From an uncultured Pelagibacteraceae bacterium (lineage in GTDB: Bacteria; Pseudomonadota; Alphaproteobacteria; Pelagibacterales; Pelagibacteraceae), in the NCBI GenBank assembly GCA_902598315.1, contig CACKBP010000006.1, positions 1 to 64,000 on the forward strand: a DNA stretch of 64,000 nucleotides. The letters are read 5' to 3'. The translations under genes were made by a program, and so were the position numbers. The notes below the pieces were generated by a model. It searched no databases and was not told where the DNA came from. It worked only from the letters and a program-made list of their open reading frames with translations. This document shows positions 18,305-25,660 of this stretch, one piece after another. Position 1 is the first letter of the stretch. The number at the start of each line of letters is the position of its first letter.

Positions 18305-19426
18305 GTGGCTAAAAGAGATTGTTATGATGTCTTAGGTATTCCTAGAGGAGCTTCAAAAGAAGACATAAAGAAAGCTTACAGGAAATTAGCATTAAAGTAC
18401 CATCCAGACAAAAACAAAGGCGATAAAGCTTCAGAGGAGAAATTTAAGGAAGCCAGCGAAGCATATCACATACTTTCAGACGATAAGAGAAAAGCAAATT
18501 ACGATCAATTTGGCCATGCAGCTTTTGAGGGGGGTGGAGGAGGTGGTTTTCAAGGCTTTGGTGGTTTCGATAGTTCATCTTTCTCTGATATTTTTGAAGA
18601 CTTTTTTAGTGACTTTGGTGGTGGCTCTTCTAGAAGAGCTAGCAACAGAGGAAATGATTTAAGATATGATGTAAGTATAAGCTTGGAAGACGCTTATTCG
18701 GGTACTGAGAAAAATGTAAGATATACTACTTATAAATCATGCAAATCATGTTCAGGAAGTGGAGCTGCGAAAGGATCTAAACCAATAAAGTGTGATTATT
18801 GTTCTGGAAGAGGAAAAGTAAGAACTAATCAGGGCTTCTTTACAGTTCAACAAACATGCCCACAATGCAGTGGTTATGGAGAAATGATTAGCACTCCTTG
18901 TAACAGTTGTAGCGGTAATGGAAAAGCGCAAGCAAACGAAAACGTAACTGTCAAAATTCCTAAAGGAGTTGATGATGGAACCAGAATAAGATTATCTGGC
19001 AAGGGTGAGGTGGGCTCAAAAGGAGGGTCTAGTGGGGATTTATATTTATTTATATCTATAGACAATCATAACATTTTTAAAAGATCAGACGAAAATTTAT
19101 ATTATGAGTTGCCGATTTCTTTTTCAGATGCAGCCCTAGGAACATCCGTTGAAGTGCCTTCAATTGACGGGGGTAAATCGAAAATAAAAATACCTGCAGG
19201 AACACAACACGGAAAACAATTTAGACTCAAAGGTAAAGGTATGCCTGTATTAAGAAGAAGTATATTTGGTGATCTTTATATTAGAATTATCACAAAAGTA
19301 CCAAGTTCACTTTCAAAAAGACAAAGAGAAATACTAGAAGAATTCAATGAGATTGAGTCTAATAAACCAGATCCAGTGATTAAAAGCTTTTTCGAAAAAG
19401 CTAAAAAATTCTGGAAAAAAACATAA
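18305..19426 (+). CDS. dnaJ: Chaperone DnaJ (Hsp40)
   Basis: Co-chaperone stimulating DnaK ATPase. The J domain (1-70) carries HPD in KYHPDKNKG, then a Gly/Phe-rich linker (about 75-110) and four CxxCxGxG zinc repeats ([32 protein letters not shown]), then the C-terminal substrate domains. It starts at GTG, 23 bp after dnaK, with a strong AAGGAGA site. Length 373 is typical. Confidence 0.97.
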   Translation: MAKRDCYDVLGIPRGASKEDIKKAYRKLALKYHPDKNKGDKASEEKFKEASEAYHILSDDKRKANYDQFGHAAFEGGGGGGFQGFGGFDSSSFSDIFEDFFSDFGGGSSRRASNRGNDLRYDVSISLEDAYSGTEKNVRYTTYKSCKSCSGSGAAKGSKPIKCDYCSGRGKVRTNQGFFTVQQTCPQCSGYGEMISTPCNSCSGNGKAQANENVTVKIPKGVDDGTRIRLSGKGEVGSKGGSSGDLYLFISIDNHNIFKRSDENLYYELPISFSDAALGTSVEVPSIDGGKSKIKIPAGTQHGKQFRLKGKGMPVLRRSIFGDLYIRIITKVPSSLSKRQREILEEFNEIESNKPDPVIKSFFEKAKKFWKKT

Positions 19427-19431
19427 TTTAA

Positions 19432-19599
19432 ATGGGAACTGATCAAATAATGTCTGCAATATTTCTTTTTGCGGTGCTTATTTTAATCTTACCTAGTTTT
19501 TTATCCACCAACAACAAAATGAAACAATTTTTAAGTAATTTATCTATATGGACTATAATTGTGCTAGTGATTATTGTAATAATTTATTTAATTAGATAA
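19432..19599 (+). CDS. Small two-span membrane protein, 55 residues, unknown
   Basis: A short frame opens with MGTDQIMSAIFLFAVLILIL and ends with WTIIVLVIIVIIYLIR. Two hydrophobic stretches (about 7-25 and 39-54) flank a short polar loop with Asn and Lys. The stop overlaps the dapB start (TAATG) and the ATG is 5 bp after the dnaJ stop, so it fills the dnaJ-dapB gap exactly, which argues for a real gene. It resembles the two-TM N-terminal part of some alphaproteobacterial membrane-anchored retropepsin-like proteins, but no protease domain follows. Function not recognised. Confidence 0.6.
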   Translation: MGTDQIMSAIFLFAVLILILPSFLSTNNKMKQFLSNLSIWTIIVLVIIVIIYLIR

Positions 19600-20375
19600 T
19601 GAAAAAAATTAATTTAGCTATAACGGGTTGCATGGGTAGAATGGGTCAGCAACTCATTAGATCAGCAAATAAAAATAAAAATTTTAAATTAGTATCTCTA
19701 ACAGAAAATAGAACTGTAAATAAAAGAATTTCTGGAATTAGGCCTGAAACAAACTCCCTTTCAGCTTTTAAAAAAGCAAATGTAATTATAGATTTCACAG
19801 TTCCTTACTGTACAATGGAAATTCTAAATATAGCCGCAAAACAAAAAAAAAGAGTAGTTATTGGTACAACAGGTTTTTCAAAAAAAGAGGAAATTTTAAT
19901 AAGAAATTTCTCAAAAAAAATTCCAATACTTAAAGCTGGAAATATGAGCCTTGGAGTAAACTTGCTCATGTATTTAACAGAAATTGCATCAAAATCTTTA
20001 GGTAATAATTTTTTAAGTAAAGTGCATGAAGTGCATCATAAACATAAAATTGATTATCCTTCTGGCACAGCTTTAATGTTAGGTAAAGGAATAGCAAAAG
20101 GAAAGAGTAAAAATTTTTATAATTTAATGGGTAAAAAATATTTGAATAAGAAAACTTTCCCTTACTCAAAAAAAATAAACTTTAATTCTATTCGTAAAGG
20201 TGAAATAATTGGAGAACATGAGGTCAGATTTTCTAGTGGGAAAGAAATTATAAAGCTTAATCATGAGTCTTTTGATAGAGCTTTATATTCTGAAGGCGCC
20301 TTGACAGCGGCGGCTTGGTTAATGTCTAAAAAAGTTGGTCTTTATTCTATGAGGGACCTTCTTCGCTTTAAGTGA
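19599..20375 (+). CDS. dapB: 4-hydroxy-tetrahydrodipicolinate reductase DapB
   Basis: Lysine/meso-diaminopimelate pathway enzyme reducing HTPA with NAD(P)H. The nucleotide-binding loop is AITGCMGRMGQQL, GTTGFSKKEE lies in the middle, and the signature EVHHKHKIDYPSGTALMLG contains the catalytic His and substrate Lys. Length 258 is normal. It overlaps the upstream 55-residue gene by one base and the downstream nth by 4 bp (GTGA). Confidence 0.96.
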   Translation: MKKINLAITGCMGRMGQQLIRSANKNKNFKLVSLTENRTVNKRISGIRPETNSLSAFKKANVIIDFTVPYCTMEILNIAAKQKKRVVIGTTGFSKKEEILIRNFSKKIPILKAGNMSLGVNLLMYLTEIASKSLGNNFLSKVHEVHHKHKIDYPSGTALMLGKGIAKGKSKNFYNLMGKKYLNKKTFPYSKKINFNSIRKGEIIGEHEVRFSSGKEIIKLNHESFDRALYSEGALTAAAWLMSKKVGLYSMRDLLRFK

Positions 20376-21025
20376 ACAATAAAAAAAAAGCTAAAATTAT
20401 TTTAAGGATATTAAACAATACCTATCCTGAAGTGCCTATACCTTTAAATTATAAAAACACTTTTACACTTTTAGTTTCAGTTCTTCTTTCAGCGCAATGT
20501 ACTGATGTGAATGTCAATAATGTAACGAAAGATATTTATCCAAAATATAATAAACCTCATCATTTTGTAAAACTTGGCAGAAGGAAAATTGAAAGGTTAA
20601 TAAAAAAAATTGGGATATTTAGAGTTAAAGCTAAAAGTATCTTTTACTTATCTAAAACATTAATTGAAAAATATAAAGGTAAAGTTCCAAAAACTTATGA
20701 AGAGCTAGAACAACTCCCTGGCGTTGGGCACAAAACTGCTAGTGTAGTTATGTCACAAGGATTTGGTTTTCCAGCCTTTCCAGTCGATACACATATTCAT
20801 AGATTAGCTCAAAGATGGGGTTTAACTAATGGAAAAAATGTTGTTCAGACAGAAAAAGATTTAAAAAAAGCTTTTCCCAAAAAATACTGGAACAAGCTTC
20901 ATTTACAAATAATTTGGTACGGAAGAGAATATTGTAAGGCCCGAGACTGTTATGGAATAACTTGTAAAATTTGTAAAAGCTGTTATCCCAATAGATCAAA
21001 ACCTATTAAAACAAAAAAAGCTTAA
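20372..21025 (+). CDS. nth: Endonuclease III (Nth), atypical Cys pattern
   Basis: DNA glycosylase/AP lyase for oxidised pyrimidines. The helix-hairpin-helix with catalytic Lys is in LPGVGHKTASVVMSQGFG, and the catalytic Asp is in FPVDTHIHRLAQRWG. At the C-terminus the family normally has a [4Fe-4S] site of C-x6-C-x2-C-x5-C. Here, after YGREYC, the cysteines fall at relative positions 1, 6, 11, 14 and 17; the canonical position 8 is Gly. The cluster may use a different Cys. It starts at GTG overlapping the dapB stop. Length 217. Confidence 0.93.
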   Translation: MNNKKKAKIILRILNNTYPEVPIPLNYKNTFTLLVSVLLSAQCTDVNVNNVTKDIYPKYNKPHHFVKLGRRKIERLIKKIGIFRVKAKSIFYLSKTLIEKYKGKVPKTYEELEQLPGVGHKTASVVMSQGFGFPAFPVDTHIHRLAQRWGLTNGKNVVQTEKDLKKAFPKKYWNKLHLQIIWYGREYCKARDCYGITCKICKSCYPNRSKPIKTKKA

Positions 21026-21955
21026 ATGAAAATTTTAGGAATTGGCAACGCTATTGTTGATGTAATTTGTAAAGTTGATGACAAATTTATTTCACAGAAT
21101 AACTTAACAAAAAGTACGATGAAACTAGTGGATGAGACTGAATTTAAAAAGTTATTATCTACTCTTAAAATAGAGGAAACTGTTTCAGGCGGTTCAGTTG
21201 CAAATTCAATAGTAGGTCTCTCACAACTTGGAAATAAAGTTGGTTTTATAGGCAAAGTAAGTGACGATGATTTAGGTAACAAATATGAGGAAGGCTTGAA
21301 AAAAGAAAATGTGCAATACTTTTATTCAAAGAAAAAAGAGGTAATTCCAACAGGAACTTGCTTAATATTAATTACGCCTGACTCTGAGAGAACAATGGTA
21401 ACATTCCTTGGAACCGCAGGAAGAATTAACGAGAACGATATTAATAAAAATGCAGTCAAAGATTGTGAAATTTTATTTTTAGAGGGATATTTATGGGATG
21501 AAGGCGAGCCAAAAAAAGCTTTTGAAAAAGCAATTAAACACTCCAATAAAGTCGCAATGTCGTTATCAGATTTATTTTGTGTAGAAAGACACAAGAGTAA
21601 CTTTTTAGATTTAGTAAAAAACAAACTTGATATAACATTTGCAAACGAACAAGAGATATTGTCATTAATAAATACATCTAATTTTAATGATGTAGTTGAA
21701 TTTGCAAAAAAAATTAAAAAATTGATAGTTATCACACGAGGAGATAAGGGTGCGTTAGCTATAAATGGTGATGATGTAGTAGAGTGCTCAGCAAATAGAA
21801 ATCTTAAAATAGTTGATTTAACCGGTGCCGGCGATCTGTTTGCTGGAGGGTTTCTTCACGGGCTTATTAACGGCAAAACTATTAAAGATAGTTTAATTAA
21901 AGGCACTGAAATGTCCTCAAAAATAATTCAAATTATTGGTGCTAGAATAAAATAA
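21026..21955 (+). CDS. PfkB-family carbohydrate/nucleoside kinase (adenosine-kinase-like)
   Basis: A ribokinase-superfamily sugar or nucleoside kinase. Signatures: GGSVANSIVGLSQLGNKVGFIGKVSDD near residues 55-80 and the anion-hole/catalytic motif DLTGAGDLFAGGFLHGL near the C-terminus with the catalytic Asp. Length 309. Many alphaproteobacterial relatives are annotated adenosine kinase; the substrate cannot be fixed from sequence. It abuts the nth stop and converges with the ArfA-like gene, the two stops being one base apart. Confidence 0.88.
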   Translation: MKILGIGNAIVDVICKVDDKFISQNNLTKSTMKLVDETEFKKLLSTLKIEETVSGGSVANSIVGLSQLGNKVGFIGKVSDDDLGNKYEEGLKKENVQYFYSKKKEVIPTGTCLILITPDSERTMVTFLGTAGRINENDINKNAVKDCEILFLEGYLWDEGEPKKAFEKAIKHSNKVAMSLSDLFCVERHKSNFLDLVKNKLDITFANEQEILSLINTSNFNDVVEFAKKIKKLIVITRGDKGALAINGDDVVECSANRNLKIVDLTGAGDLFAGGFLHGLINGKTIKDSLIKGTEMSSKIIQIIGARIK

Positions 21956-21956
21956 A

Positions 21957-22061
21957 TTATTTTTTTCTTCTTTTGAAACTACCTTTACCTTTTTTTGGTT
22001 TTATAACTCTTTTGCGGTATTTTTTTGTAAAGAGATCTACAGCTATTTTATTCCTTTTTTT
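21957..22061 (-). CDS. arfA: ArfA-like ribosome-rescue protein, minimal, start codon irregular
   Basis: Directly after the stop of the winged-helix regulator, the minus strand encodes KKRNKIAVDLFTKKYRKRV followed by IKPKKGKGSFKRRKK and a stop. The R-V-x-K-x-KKGKGS-(F/Y) core is the hallmark of ArfA (E. coli has RQRVEKNKKGKGSYMRKGK), which recruits RF2 to ribosomes stalled without a stop codon. No ATG, GTG or TTG lies in this frame. A TTG at 22063-22065 overlaps the regulator TGA (TTGA), but the A8 run at 22055-22062 puts it one base out of frame; A7 would join them. Alternatively ATA at 22044-22046, 6 nt after AAGG, could initiate. Coordinates give the open stretch. Confidence 0.68.
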   Translation of the reverse strand, partial: KKRNKIAVDLFTKKYRKRVIKPKKGKGSFKRRKK

Positions 22062-22682
22062 TCAAAAATAATAACCCTTTTTGTTATTTAAAATAAAATT
22101 ATCATCCGAAAATTTATCACTAATTTTTTTTCTTAATCTGTAAATATGTGTTTCCACGGTATGCGTATCCGCATCTGACGAATAATTCCAAACTAAAGAT
22201 AATATTTCATTTTTGGACATTGGTTTTTTTTTATTCAAAAATAGTTCCATCAAATTAATCTCTTTTTCTGTTAAAATTATAAATTGATTTTTTTTTAACA
22301 ATTTTTTGTCATTTTTATTCAGCGTATATGATTTTATTTTAATTGATGAATTTTTCACAAATTTTTTTTTTGCAACAAGGCTTTCTACAACATTATTTAT
22401 TTCGTTGATGGAAGTGGGTAGTTTTAGAAAAAAATCAAATAAGTCAGACTTGTCGTTTTTTTTGTCATATGAAGCTAATATTTTAAAACAGTCCTTATTA
22501 TCTGAAACTGTTTTATTAATTTTATCTTTAAGTATTTCCTCGTGGTAAATAATGCCGTCAAAATTATCAATAGAAGTTTCTTTGATAAATTCTGTAAAAT
22601 TGAACTTTAAATAATCTTTTAGTTCATTTATTGTAGATATAAAGCTTTTGGGGCCAAAAATTAAAATATTTAGTTTATGCAT
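22062..22682 (-). CDS. Winged-helix (OmpR-type) transcriptional regulator with degenerate receiver
   Basis: The C-terminal 100 residues form an OmpR/PhoB-type DNA-binding domain: LTEKEINLMELFLNKKKPMSKNEIL, then DTHTVETHIYRLRKKI and KKGYYF at the end. The N-terminal 115 residues or so have receiver-like size and secondary-structure pattern, but the acidic pocket and phospho-Asp are not recognisable (GIIYHEEIL in the expected beta-3 region). It may therefore work without phosphorylation. No histidine kinase is adjacent. Its ATG overlaps that of the divergent YkuD gene within ATGCAT. Confidence 0.8.
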   Translation of the reverse strand: MHKLNILIFGPKSFISTINELKDYLKFNFTEFIKETSIDNFDGIIYHEEILKDKINKTVSDNKDCFKILASYDKKNDKSDLFDFFLKLPTSINEINNVVESLVAKKKFVKNSSIKIKSYTLNKNDKKLLKKNQFIILTEKEINLMELFLNKKKPMSKNEILSLVWNYSSDADTHTVETHIYRLRKKISDKFSDDNFILNNKKGYYF

Positions 22683-23168
22683 ATTTTGGTAAATAAAAAT
22701 TTTCTTACTTATAAGAATTATAAAGTAAAATGTGCGATCGGTAAAAGGGGAATTAATAAAAAAAAGAGAGAAGGTGACCTGATTACTCCTAAAGGTACAT
22801 TTAGTATTATAAAGGTCTTATATAGAAAAGATAGAGTTAAAGGGTTAAAAACGAAAATACCTAAAAAAGTAATCGAGAAAAACATGGGTTGGTGTGATGA
22901 CCCAAGATCTAATAAATATAATCAATTGATAAAGTACCCATTCAATTTTAATTCTGAAAAACTTTTCAGACCCGACAATACTTATGACATTGTATTAGTT
23001 TTAGATTTTAATATGAATCCAATCATTAAAAATAAAGGAAGCGCAATTTTTATTCATATAGCGAAAGAAAAATTTAATCCCACTAAAGGTTGTATTGCAA
23101 TTAAAAAAAAGGATTTGAAAGAAATTATAAAGAATTTTGATGCAAGAACAAAAGTAAAAATTTTTTAA
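22677..23168 (+). CDS. L,D-transpeptidase (YkuD) family protein without signal peptide
   Basis: The 163-residue protein has the YkuD catalytic pattern: GDLITPKGTFSI, then His127 in FIHIAK and the nucleophile Cys139 in PTKGCIAI. YkuD enzymes make 3-3 peptidoglycan cross-links or attach lipoproteins to peptidoglycan in the periplasm. No signal peptide or TM is visible, so export is unexplained; short signal-less homologues are common in alphaproteobacteria. The start is inside the shared ATGCAT palindrome and there is no clear ribosome binding site. Confidence 0.82.
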   Translation: MHILVNKNFLTYKNYKVKCAIGKRGINKKKREGDLITPKGTFSIIKVLYRKDRVKGLKTKIPKKVIEKNMGWCDDPRSNKYNQLIKYPFNFNSEKLFRPDNTYDIVLVLDFNMNPIIKNKGSAIFIHIAKEKFNPTKGCIAIKKKDLKEIIKNFDARTKVKIF

Positions 23169-23815
23169 TATCTAGATCCAAAAATAGAACTTCCAATTCT
23201 AACGTAAGTAGCGTCATAACGAATTGCATCCTCGTAGTCTGAAGACATACCCATACTTAATTCTTTGAGGCCCAAAGATTTATTTAATTCACTCATCTTT
23301 TCAAAATATTTTTTTGTATTTTGATTATTAGGAGGAATAGCCATTAAACCTAAAATATTAAGATTTTTTTCCTTCGTACAGTAATTATAAAAACCATCTA
23401 TCTCGTTTATGGGTAGGCCAGATTTTTGGGATTCATTTCCGATGTTAACTTGAATAAAATATTTTAACTTTTTTAAACTATCTTTTTCACAATTTGAAAA
23501 GATATCTACAAGTTTTTGGGTATCGAGCGAGTGGATATAATCAAAAATCTTGTAGGCATCTTTTGCTTTATTGCTTTGCAATTTACCAACCATATGAAGT
23601 TTGAGTTTTTGGTTGTCGTATTTTATAGTTGTCCATTTACTTAAGGCTTCTTGAACTTTGTTTTCGCCAAAATGATCATGTCCTATGTCAATAAGTGGTT
23701 TAATATGATCCATTGAGAAAGTCTTGCTGATAGCCACAATATTTACTGATCTTTTAGTTTCTAGATTTTTTATATTCGATTTTATTTTATCAAAACTTTC
23801 TAATATGCTGCTCAT
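23165..23815 (-). CDS. yggS: YggS-family pyridoxal-phosphate homeostasis protein (PLPBP)
   Basis: A single-domain PLP-binding TIM-barrel protein that buffers PLP and affects amino-acid and vitamin B6 homeostasis; no enzymatic activity is known for the family. The PLP Lys is in VAISKTFS near residue 31. Other signatures are DHFGENKVQEA, LHMVGKLQSNKA and the C-terminal LSMGMSSDYEDAIRYDATYVRIGSSIFG. Length 216. Its ATG abuts that of the divergent ThiE-like gene (CATATG), and its stop shares TTAA with the YkuD gene. Confidence 0.95.
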   Translation of the reverse strand: MSSILESFDKIKSNIKNLETKRSVNIVAISKTFSMDHIKPLIDIGHDHFGENKVQEALSKWTTIKYDNQKLKLHMVGKLQSNKAKDAYKIFDYIHSLDTQKLVDIFSNCEKDSLKKLKYFIQVNIGNESQKSGLPINEIDGFYNYCTKEKNLNILGLMAIPPNNQNTKKYFEKMSELNKSLGLKELSMGMSSDYEDAIRYDATYVRIGSSIFGSRY

Positions 23816-24391
23816 ATGTTTATATTTAAAAAAAAATATTTTTTAATTATTGAAAGTATCAAAGATATTGATTTTAGAAACATTAAAATTCGAGGTAAAT
23901 TTATAGTTATTTATAGAAATCTTAAAAAACAAGAAGAATTTCCTGAATTGGCAAGATTTAGAAGAAAATGCAAATCAAAGAAAATAAAATTTATTGTTGC
24001 CAATAATTTATCTTTAGCAGTTAACTTAAAAGCTGATGGTATATACCTATCTGCGTATAACAAAGACTATAAACCTCTAAATTTGAAAAAAAAAAATTTT
24101 GAAGTTATAGGTTCTGCACATAATACAAAGGAATTAAATCATAAAATAAAACAAGGTTGTAAATACATTTTATTATCAAGATTATTCAAAGTTAACTACA
24201 AAGAAAATTTAAATTTTTTGGGCATTTGTAAATTTAATAACTATTCCCTTATATCTAAAAAAAAATTAGTGCCTTTAGGTGGGATTAATATTTCAAACCT
24301 TAATAAATTAAAAACTGTTAATTCTGAATGTTTTGCAATAATGACGGAAGTAAAAAAAAAGCCGGCTAAAATATTCAGCCGGCTTTTTTAA
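23816..24391 (+). CDS. Thiamine-phosphate-synthase/TenI-like TIM-barrel protein
   Basis: The 191-residue protein follows the ThiE/TenI pattern: IKFIVANNLSLAVNLKADGIYLSAYN (compare INDNxxxAxxxxADGVHLGQxD), VIGSAHNTKEL (compare IGxSxHxxxE), and LVPLGGINISNLNKL (compare ALGGI). The canonical ThiE residues are only partly kept, so activity as thiamine-phosphate synthase is doubtful and a TenI-like or divergent role is possible. Its last codons form the 5' and 3' arms of a transcription terminator. It starts directly at the yggS start. Confidence 0.72.
   Translation: MFIFKKKYFLIIESIKDIDFRNIKIRGKFIVIYRNLKKQEEFPELARFRRKCKSKKIKFIVANNLSLAVNLKADGIYLSAYNKDYKPLNLKKKNFEVIGSAHNTKELNHKIKQGCKYILLSRLFKVNYKENLNFLGICKFNNYSLISKKKLVPLGGINISNLNKLKTVNSECFAIMTEVKKKPAKIFSRLF
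24355..24389. terminator. Bidirectional intrinsic terminator inside the 3' end of the ThiE-like gene
   Basis: A7-run plus GCCGGCT (24361-24367), 9-nt loop, AGCCGGC (24377-24383) then T6. The stem is GC-rich in an otherwise AT-rich region, and the flanking A and T tracts allow function in both directions. It serves the plus-strand ThiE-like gene and the minus-strand porin that ends at 24407. It is also translated, encoding the last residues (KKPAKIFSRLF) of the ThiE-like protein. Confidence 0.9.
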
Positions 24392-24406
24392 ATTATCGCT
24401 AACTAA

Positions 24407-25465
24407 TTAAAACGCAAATGAAAGTGCTACGATAGTATCTGTAGCATCACTATTTGTTTTATAGCTTACGTTTTCGTAATCTGCTCTAGCTATTGACAAT
24501 GTTGCACCACCTAATGAATATGCGACTTGGATTGAATCCATTTCGATATCATAAGCTGTTGTTGAACTTGTCTGATAGTTAATTTCTGACTCTTCACTTG
24601 TGTAAGAAACAGAGATTTGGTCGTTAACAGCGTATGCTAATGAGTAACCAGTATTTTCATAGTACTCTGCAGCAGTTGCACCGTTTGCTCTGTTTGCTAC
24701 TGTTAATTGAGGAGCTTTGAATGACTTACCGTAACCAACTGAAAAGTTTCCAGCTGCATATTCTACTGCGTAAGCACCATTTTCTTCAATTTGATCATCA
24801 GATTGTACACCATCATCATAGCTGTTAATTTCCATGTATGATGCTGAAAGCGTTAAACCGTCAATTGGTTTAGTTACTAGAGAGAACTCTGTTGCTGAGT
24901 CACCGCTAGCAGCTGTTGTGTTACCACTTTGACCATCTTTCCTTTGTTGACCGTGTGCTGCTGACACAGTTGTTCCAAATGGAAGTTCTGGTGAGTGATA
25001 TTGAATTGACGCGAAACTACCCATGTCATTTGGATATACAATACCTTCACTGAATCCAGTGTCTGACATTGAAGTATAAGATGATTGATCCCAAGCGTAT
25101 TTTTTGTTGTTTCCACACTCAGATACACAGAATTTTAATGTACCTAGATCATTCATTGTTAACGAGATTTGCGTGTCATCGTTAATTGCTTGACCTGGTG
25201 CATCACCTGATGTGTTACCTTGTGTACCACTTGAAGATGGATCTAACTCCATAGAGTATTTCCATGTGTACCCGTTGTCCATTTCACCGCTTGCAGTGAA
25301 ATTTAATTCATTAGTTACACCGATACCGTTGTCATTTTGTGCACCATTAACGAAGTTATAAGTAGCTTTTGCTGAACCACTTACAGTTAATTCACCTGCG
25401 TTAACAGAAAACATTAAAGACAAAGAAGCGATTGAAACTAATAAAGTTTTCATTATTGTTTTCAT
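24407..25465 (-). CDS. Outer-membrane porin (Gram-negative porin family)
   Basis: A secreted beta-barrel protein. The signal peptide MKTIMKTLLVSIASLSLMFSVNA is cleaved before GELTVSGSAKATYNF, the classic porin first strand. Alternating amphipathic strands rich in Gly, Tyr, Ser and Asp follow, and the chain ends in Phe (SFAF), the BAM recognition signature. Length 352. Codon use is less AT-biased than in neighbouring genes, typical of high expression. An AAGGAAAA site precedes the start; a second Met 4 codons in is an alternative start. Substrate specificity unknown. Confidence 0.88.
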   Translation of the reverse strand: MKTIMKTLLVSIASLSLMFSVNAGELTVSGSAKATYNFVNGAQNDNGIGVTNELNFTASGEMDNGYTWKYSMELDPSSSGTQGNTSGDAPGQAINDDTQISLTMNDLGTLKFCVSECGNNKKYAWDQSSYTSMSDTGFSEGIVYPNDMGSFASIQYHSPELPFGTTVSAAHGQQRKDGQSGNTTAASGDSATEFSLVTKPIDGLTLSASYMEINSYDDGVQSDDQIEENGAYAVEYAAGNFSVGYGKSFKAPQLTVANRANGATAAEYYENTGYSLAYAVNDQISVSYTSEESEINYQTSSTTAYDIEMDSIQVAYSLGGATLSIARADYENVSYKTNSDATDTIVALSFAF

Positions 25466-25660
25466 ATATTTTCCTTTGTTTGTTTATTTAAATAAACTGC
25501 GCAGAAATTAACATTTAAGTTCGTTTTTTAGTGCTTTTTTATTAAATATGCTCTATTTTAAAGATATGTGTTGCATAATTACAACAAAATGTATGTATGG
25601 AAGTTGTATTTTTAAGATGATACTTAAAATAGACGGTAATTTAAAAATAATCTCGGGCAA
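25466..25660. promoter_or_regulatory. Divergent regulatory gap between porin and DUF3576 lipoprotein
   Basis: At 195 bp this is the second-largest non-coding stretch in the window. It contains a 16-bp perfect palindrome GTTTATTTAAATAAAC at 25482-25497, only a few bases upstream of the porin ribosome binding site, so it would form a hairpin in the porin mRNA leader or act as an operator. The rest is AT-rich with several possible -10 boxes; no single promoter stands out. Confidence 0.45.

Noticed and set aside
15700-19426. HrcA/CIRCE heat-shock control of grpE-dnaK-dnaJ
   Set aside because: No hrcA gene and no CIRCE inverted repeat (TTAGCACTC-N9-GAGTGCTAA) upstream of grpE or dnaK.
21957-22682. 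UGA read-through or selenocysteine producing a regulator-ArfA fusion
   Set aside because: The ArfA-like frame is in phase with the regulator stop, but ArfA acts as a stand-alone small protein, the regulator ends naturally at KKGYYF, and no SECIS-like element was seen. A start-codon or homopolymer explanation is simpler.
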